Below, one piece after another: positions 56,821 through 64,000 of a stretch of DNA of 64,000 nucleotides. The notes under the pieces are model-generated. The model made no database searches, was not told the DNA's origin, and saw nothing but the letters and a program-made list of their open reading frames with translations. Source of the stretch: Prunus persica (taxonomy: Eukaryota; Streptophyta; Magnoliopsida; Rosales; Rosaceae); the NCBI RefSeq assembly GCF_000346465.2, contig NC_034015.1, positions 4,634,148 through 4,698,147 of the forward strand, written 5' to 3'. Positions within the stretch are counted from its first letter, which is position 1. Every line of letters begins with the position of its first letter. The translations under genes and the position numbers were made by a program.

Positions 56821-59800
56821 ATTGTCTGATTTCATGGACCAATCGATATCGAATTGAGTCCAAAACTTGGGGAAGAACATAATATGGTGGGAGGAGTCAT
56901 TTGGTGGGTTTTGAATGAAATCCAATGTCTAGAAGTATGCAATACACCAACCACTCCATTTCAGAACAAATTTCGTACGAACCTGAATTGTCCAGTTTCA
57001 GGGACCAATAGATATCCTATTGAGTCCAAAACTTGGGGAACAACATAACATGGTGGAAGGTATCATTTGGTGTGTTTTGAGTGAAATCCAATCTCCAGAA
57101 CTATGCAATACACCAACCACTCCATTTCAAAACGAACTTCGTACGAACCTTAATTATCCAATTTCATGGACCAATCGATATCGAATTGAGTCCAAAACTT
57201 GGGGAACGTCAAAATATTGTGGGAAGAGTCATTTGGTGTGTTCTGAGTGAAATCCAATCTCTGGAACTATGCAACATGCCAACCACTCCATTTTAGAACT
57301 AACTTCGTACGAACCCGGACTGTTCGATTTCATGGACCAATCGATATCGGATTGAGTCTAAAACATGGGGAACAACGTAATACGGTGGGAGGTATCATTT
57401 GGTGTGTTTTGAGTGAAATCCAATCTGTAGAACTACGCAATACACCCACCAGTCCATTTCAGAACGAACATCATACGAACCTTCATTATCCAATTTCATG
57501 GACCAATCGAAATCGGATGGTGTCCAAAACTTGTGGAACATCATAATGTTGTGGGAGGAGTCATTTAGTGAATTTTGAGTGAAATCCAAGGGCTAAAACA
57601 ATGCAATACACCAACCACTCCATTTGATAATGAACTTCATACGAACCTGAATTGCCCAATTTCTCAAGCCAATCGTTATCGGATTGAGTCCAAAAGTCGG
57701 GGAACACCATAATATAGTGGGAGGAGTCATTTGGTGGGTTTTGAGTGAAATCCAATCTCTAGAACTATGCAATACACCAACCACTCCATTTTAGAACGAA
57801 TTTCGTATTAACTTTAATTATCCAATTTCATGGACCAATCGATATCGGATTGAGTCCAAAACTCGGGGAACATCATAATATAGTGGGATTAGTCATTTGG
57901 TGTGTTTTGAGTGAAATCCAATCTCTAGAACTATACACTACACCAACCACTCCATTTCAGAACAAACTTCGTGCGGACCTGAGTTGTCCAATTTCATGGA
58001 CCAATCAATATCGAATTAAATCCAAAACTTGGGGAACATCATAATGCTGTGGTAGGAGTCATTTGGTGAGTTCTTAGTGAAATCCAATTGCCAAAACTAT
58101 GCAATACACCAACCATTCCATTTCATAATGAACTTCGTATGAACCTGAACAATCCAATTTCTTGGACCAATCGATATCGGATTGAGTTCAAAACTTGGGG
58201 AACATCATAATATGGTGGGAAGAGTCATATGGTGAGTTATGAACGAAATCCAATTGCTAACACTACGTAATGCACCAACCTCTCCGTTTTGGAACGAACT
58301 TCGTACGAACTTGAATTGTCCAATTTCAAGAACCAATCGATATCGGATTGAGTCCAATCCTTGGGGAACTTCATAATATTGTGGGTAGAGTCATTCGGTG
58401 GGTTTTGAGTGAAATCCAATCTCTAGAACTATGCAATACACCAACCACTACATTTCAGAACGAACATCGTACGAACCTTAATTGTCCAATTTCATATTGG
58501 CCTGAGTCCAAAACTTGGGGAACATCATAATGTTTTGGGAGGAGTCATTTGGTGAGTTTTGAGTGAAATCCAATTTCCAAAACTATGCAATACACCAACC
58601 ACTGCATTTCAAAACGAAGTTCGTACGAACCTGAATGGTCCTATTTCATGGACCAATGGATATCGAATTGAGTCCAAAGCTTGGGGAACATCATAATATT
58701 GTGGGAGGAGTCATTTGGTGGGTTTTGAATGAAATCCAATCTCTAGAACTATACAATACACCAACCACTCCATTTCAGAACGAACTTTGTACGAACATGA
58801 ATTGTCCTATTTCATGGACCAATCGATACTGGATTGAGTCCAAGACTTGGGGAATGTCATAATATTGTGGTAGGAGTCATTTGGTTGGTTTTAAGTGAAA
58901 TCCAATCTCTGGAACTGTACAATACACCAACCACTCAATTTCGTAACGAGCTTTGTACGAACCAGAATTGCCTAATCTCCTGGACCAATTGATGTCGGAT
59001 TGTGTCCAAAACTTAGGGAACATCATCATCTAGTGGGAGGAGTCATTTGTCAGGTTTTTAGTGAAATCCAATCTCTAGAACTATACAATACACCAACCAC
59101 TACATTTCAGAACGATCTTCGTACGACCTTGAATTGTCCGATTTCGTGGACCAATCGATATCGGATTGAGTCCAAAACTTGGGGCAACATCATGGTATGG
59201 TGGGAGGAGTCATTTGGAGGGTTTTGAGCCAAATGCAATGGATAAAACTATGCAATACACTAATCACTCCATTTCATAACGAACTTCGTGCGAATCTGTA
59301 TTGTCCAATTTCATGGACCAATCGATATCGAATTGAGCCCAAAACTTGGGGAACATCGTAATATATGGTGGGAGGAGTCATTCGGTGAGTTTTGAGTGAA
59401 ATCCAATCTTTATAACAGTACAATACACTAACCACTCCATTTCTGAACAAACTTTGAACAAACATGAATTGTCCAATTTCATGGACCGATCGATATCGAA
59501 TTGAGTCCAAAACTTGGGGAACACCACAATATATGTTGTGGGAGGTGTCATTTTGCGAGTTTTCAATGAAATCCAAAGGCTAAGACAATGCAACACACCA
59601 ACCATTCCATTTAAGAACAAACTTCGTACGAACATGAACTGTCCGATTTCATGGACAAATCGATATCGGATTGAGTCCAAAACTTGGGGAACATCATAAT
59701 ATTGTGGGAGGAGTCATTTGGTGGGTTTTAAGTGAAATCCACTCTCTAGAATTGTACAATACACCAACCACTCGTAACGAGCTTAGTACAAACCAGAATT

Positions 59801-62800
59801 GTCCAATTTCGTTGGTTTTGAGTGAAATCCAATCTCCAAAACTATACAATACCCCAACCACCCCATTTCAGAACGAACTTCGTGCAAACCTGAATTGTCC
59901 AATTTCCGGGAACAATTTATATCGGATTGAGTCCAAAACTTGGGGAACATCATAACGTTGTGGGAGGAGTCATTTGGTGAGTTTTGAGTGAAATCCAATT
60001 GCCAAAACTGTACAATACACCAACCATTCCATTTAAGAACGAACTTCGTACGAACTTGACTTGTCTAATGTCATGGACCAATCGAAAAGGGATTGAGTCC
60101 AAAACTTGGGGAACATCATAATATTGAGGGAGGAGTCATTTGGTTTTTTTTGAGTGAAATCTAATCTCTAGAACTATACAATACACCAACCACTCAATTT
60201 CATAACGAACTTTGTACGAACCTGAATTGTCCAATTTCATAGACCAATCAATATCGGATTGAGTCCAAAACTTGGGGAACATCATATTATATGGCGGGAG
60301 GAGTCATTTGGGGAGTATTGAGTGAAATCCAATTGGCAAAACCTTGCAATACACCAATCACTCGATTAAAGAACGAACTTCATACGAACATGAACAGTCC
60401 AACTTCTTGGACTAATCGATATCGGATTGAGCCCAAAACTTGGGGAACATCGTAATATGGTGGGGGAAGTCATTTGGGGTGTTTTTCGCGAAATCCAATG
60501 GCTAAAACTATGCCATACACCAATCACTCCATTTCAGAACGCACTTCGTACGAACCTGAATTGTACAATTTCGTTGACCAATCGATATCGGATTGAGTCC
60601 AAAACTTGGGAAACATCATAATATTGTGGGAGGAGCCATATGGTGGGTTTTGAGTGAAATCCAATCTCTAGAACTATACAATACACCAACCACTCCATTT
60701 CAGAATGAACTTCGCACGAACCTGAATTGTCCAATTTTATGGACCAATCGATATCGGATTGAGCCCAAAACTTGGGGGGCATCATAATATGGTGAGAGAA
60801 GTCATTTGGTGATTTTTGAGCGAAATTCGATGGCTAAAACTATGCAATACACCAACCAGTATATTTCAGAACGAACTTCGTACGAACCTGAATTGTCCGA
60901 TTTCATGGACCAATAGATATTGGATTAAGTCCAAAACTGGGGAACAACATAATATAGAGTCATTTGGTGGGTTTTGAGTGAAATCCAATCTCTAGAACGA
61001 TACAATACACCAAAAACTCCATTTCAGGACGTACTTCGTGCGAACCTGAATTGTCCAATTTCATGGACAATCGACATCGGATTGACCCCAAAACTTGGGG
61101 AACATCATAATATAGTGGGAGGAGTCTTTCGGTGGGTTTTGAGTGAAATCCAATCTCTAGAACCATACAATAAACCAACCACTCTATTTTATAACGAACG
61201 TCGTACGAACCTTAATTGAACAATTTGATGGACCAATCGATATCGGATTGAGTACAAAACTTGGGGAACATCATAATATATGTTGGGAGGAGTCATTTGG
61301 TAGGTTTTGAGTGAAATCCAATCTCTAGAACTATACAGTACACCAACCACTCCATTTTTGAACAAACTTTGAACGAACCTGAATTGTCCCATTTCATGAA
61401 CCAATCGATATCGAATTGAGTCCAAAACTTGGGGATAAACATAATGTTGTGGGAGGAGTGATTTTGCGAGTTTTCAGTGAAATCCAATCCCTAAGACAAT
61501 GCAACACACCAACGACTCCATTTAAGAACAAACTTCGTACGAACATGAATTGTCCAATTTCCGGGAACAATCGATATCGGATTGAGTTCAAAACTTGGGG
61601 AACATCATAATGTTGTGGGAGGAGTCATTTGGTGAGTTTTGAGTGAAATCCAATTGCCAAAACAGTACAATACACCAACCAAACCAACCAGTCCTTTTCA
61701 TAACGAACTTCTTACGAACCTGCATTGTCCGATTTCATGGACCAATCGATATCGGATTGAGTCCAAAACTGGGAAAACATCATAACATTGTGGGTGGAGT
61801 CATTTGGTGAATTTTGAGCAAAATCCAGTGGCTAAAACTGCGCAATACACCAGCCACTCAATTTCAGAACGAACTTCGTATGAACCTGAATTGTCCAATT
61901 TCATGGACCAATCAATATCGGATTGAGTCCAAAACTTGGGGAACATCATAATGTTGTGGGAGGAGCCATTTGGTGAGTTTTGAGTGAAATCCAATTGCCA
62001 AAACTATGCAATACACTAACCACTCTAATAGAGAATGAATTTCTTACGAACATGAATAGTCCAGTTTATTGTACCAATCGATGTCGAATTGAGCCAAAAA
62101 CTTGGAGAACATCAAAATATGGTGGGAGGAGTCATCTGGTGAGTTTTGAGCGAAATCCAACTTATAAAACTATGCAATAAACCAACCACTCCATTTCATA
62201 ACGAATTTCTAACGAACCTGAATTGTCCGATTTCATGGACCAATCGATATCGGATCGAGTCCAAAACTTGGGGAACATCACAATATAAGGAGGGAGGAGT
62301 CATTTGGTGAGTTTTGAGTGAGATCCAATGGCTAAAACTATGCAATTTACCAACCATTCCATTTTATAACGAACTTCGTACGAACCTGAATTGTCCAATT
62401 TCATGGACCAATCGATATTAGATTGAGTCCAAAACTTGGGGAACCTCATAATATATAGTGGGAGGAGTCATCTGGTGAGTTTTGAGAAAATCCAATGGCT
62501 AGAACTATGCAAAAAACAATTGTCCGATTTCATGGACCAATCGATATCGGATTGAGTCCAGAACTTGAGGAACATCATAATATGGTTGGAGGAGTCATTT
62601 ATTGAGTTTTGAGTGAAATCCAATGGCTAAAACTATGCAATTTACCAACCATTCCATTTTATAACGAACTTCGTACGAACCTGAATTGTCCAATTTCATG
62701 GACCAATAGATATCGGATTGAGTCCAAAAGTTGGGGAACATCATAGGGTTGTGGGAGGAGTCATTTGGTGAGTTTTGAGCGAAATTCAATTGCCAAAACT

Positions 62801-64000
62801 ATGCAATACACCAATCACTCCAATAGTGAATGAACTTCGTACGAACATGAAAAGTCCAATGTATTAGACCAATCGATATCGGATTCAGTCCAAAACTTGG
62901 GGAACATTATAATATGGTGGGAGGCGTCATGTGGTGAGTTTTGAACGAAATCCAATGGCTAAAACTATGCAAACCACGAACCACTCCATTTCAGAACGAA
63001 TTTTGCACGAACCTGAATTCTCCGATTTCATGCACCAATCGATATCGGATTGCGTCCATAACTAGGGGAACATCGTAATATTGTGGGAGGAGTCATTTTG
63101 TGAGTGTTCAGTGAAATTCAGTGGCTAAAACAATGCAATACACCAACCACTCCATTTCAGAACAAATTTCGTACGAACCTGAATTGTCCGATTTCAAGTT
63201 CCAAACGATGTCGGATTGAGTCCAAAATTTGCGAAACACCATAATATTGTGGGAGGAGTCATTTGGTGGGTTTTAAGTAAAATCCAATTGCCAAAAGCAT
63301 GCAACACACCAACCACTCCATTTCAGAACGAACTTCGTACGAACCTGAATTGTCCGATTTCGTGCACTAATCAAAATCGGATTGAGTCCAGAACTTGGGG
63401 AACATCATAATATGGTGGGAGGAGTGATTTGGTGAGTTTTGAGTGAAATTCAAAGGCTAAAACTATGCAATTTTCCAACCATTCCATTTCATAACGAACT
63501 TCGTATGAACCTGAATTATCCAATTTCGTGGACCAATCGATATCGGATTGACTCCAAAACTTGGGGAACATCATAAGCTTGTGGGAGGAGTCATTTGGTG
63601 TGTTTTGAGTGAAATCCAATTGCGAAAACTATGCAATAAACTAACTACTTCACTGGGGAACGAACTTCGAACAAACATGAGTAGCCCAATTTCGTGGACC
63701 AATCGATATCGGATTAAGCCTAAAACTTGGTGAACATCATAATTTGGTGGGAGGAGTCATACGGTGAGTTTTGAGCGAAATCCAATGGCTAAAACTATAT
63801 GATAAACCAACCACTCCATTTCATAACGAACATCTTACGAACCTGAATTCTTCGATTTCATGGATCAATCGATATCGGATTGAGTCCAAAACTTTGGGAA
63901 CATCATAATATTATGGGAGTCATTTGGTGGGTATTGAGTGAAATCCAATCTGTAGAACTATGCAATAGACCAACCACTTCATTTCAGACCGAACTTCGTA
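56821..64000 (+). repeat. 166-bp satellite array, block 4
   Basis: About 7.2 kb, roughly 43 monomers, continue the array in the same orientation to the end of the window. Shortened monomers occur near 58495, 59760-59815, 60955 and 62510. A rearranged copy near 61676-61695 repeats AACCAA units. The array runs off the window edge. Confidence 0.95.

Overview
The window is nuclear DNA from a flowering plant, most likely a eudicot. The evidence is a head-to-tail satellite with a period of about 166 bp, a Tat-lineage Ty3/gypsy retrotransposon with an antisense plant-mobile-domain gene, a CACTA (En/Spm) transposon with plant-type transposase genes, and introns with normal plant GT-AG borders. A 166-bp satellite recalls candidate centromere repeats that I remember from Prunus (Rosaceae). 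That assignment is a low-confidence recollection. Nothing here looks like an ordinary host gene; the setting is (peri)centromere-like.

Layout: satellite (1-2742); Tat-lineage retrotransposon (2743-16295, 5-bp target duplication CATCA); satellite (16296-36191); a solo LTR (36192-37555, 5-bp duplication AGGAG); satellite (37556-42595); a 14.2-kb CACTA element (42596-56820, 3-bp duplication ATT); satellite (56821-64000). Removing the three insertions leaves one uninterrupted array of roughly 34.9 kb, about 210 monomers, all in the same orientation. All three insertion boundaries are defined to the base by target duplications that rejoin a normal satellite monomer.

The retrotransposon encodes gag, protease, reverse transcriptase, two RNase H domains and integrase on the + strand. 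It also carries a seven-exon antisense gene with a plant mobile domain between pol and the 3' LTR. It is dead: its 5' LTR lacks about 810 bp and the primer binding site is gone, pol has four in-frame stops and one frame change, and the antisense gene has at least two stops. The two LTRs differ by about 2% over the shared 779 bp, so the insertion is fairly recent.

The CACTA element carries two genes, both on the - strand: a TNP2-type transposase (47534 to 44186) and a seven-exon gene that joins a TNPA-like (Ptta/En/Spm) protein to a C-terminal Ulp1 (C48, SUMO-protease-like) domain (53263 to 49525). Both have a 5' UTR intron. Almost all of its non-coding DNA, including the introns, is packed with short ACGACGG / CCGTCGT motifs in both orientations. 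Near its right end it carries a captured, broken fragment of the host gene for proteasome subunit RPN6 (PSMD11). The transposase has a 1-bp frameshift and the last Ulp1 exon appears out of frame, so this copy is probably not autonomous.
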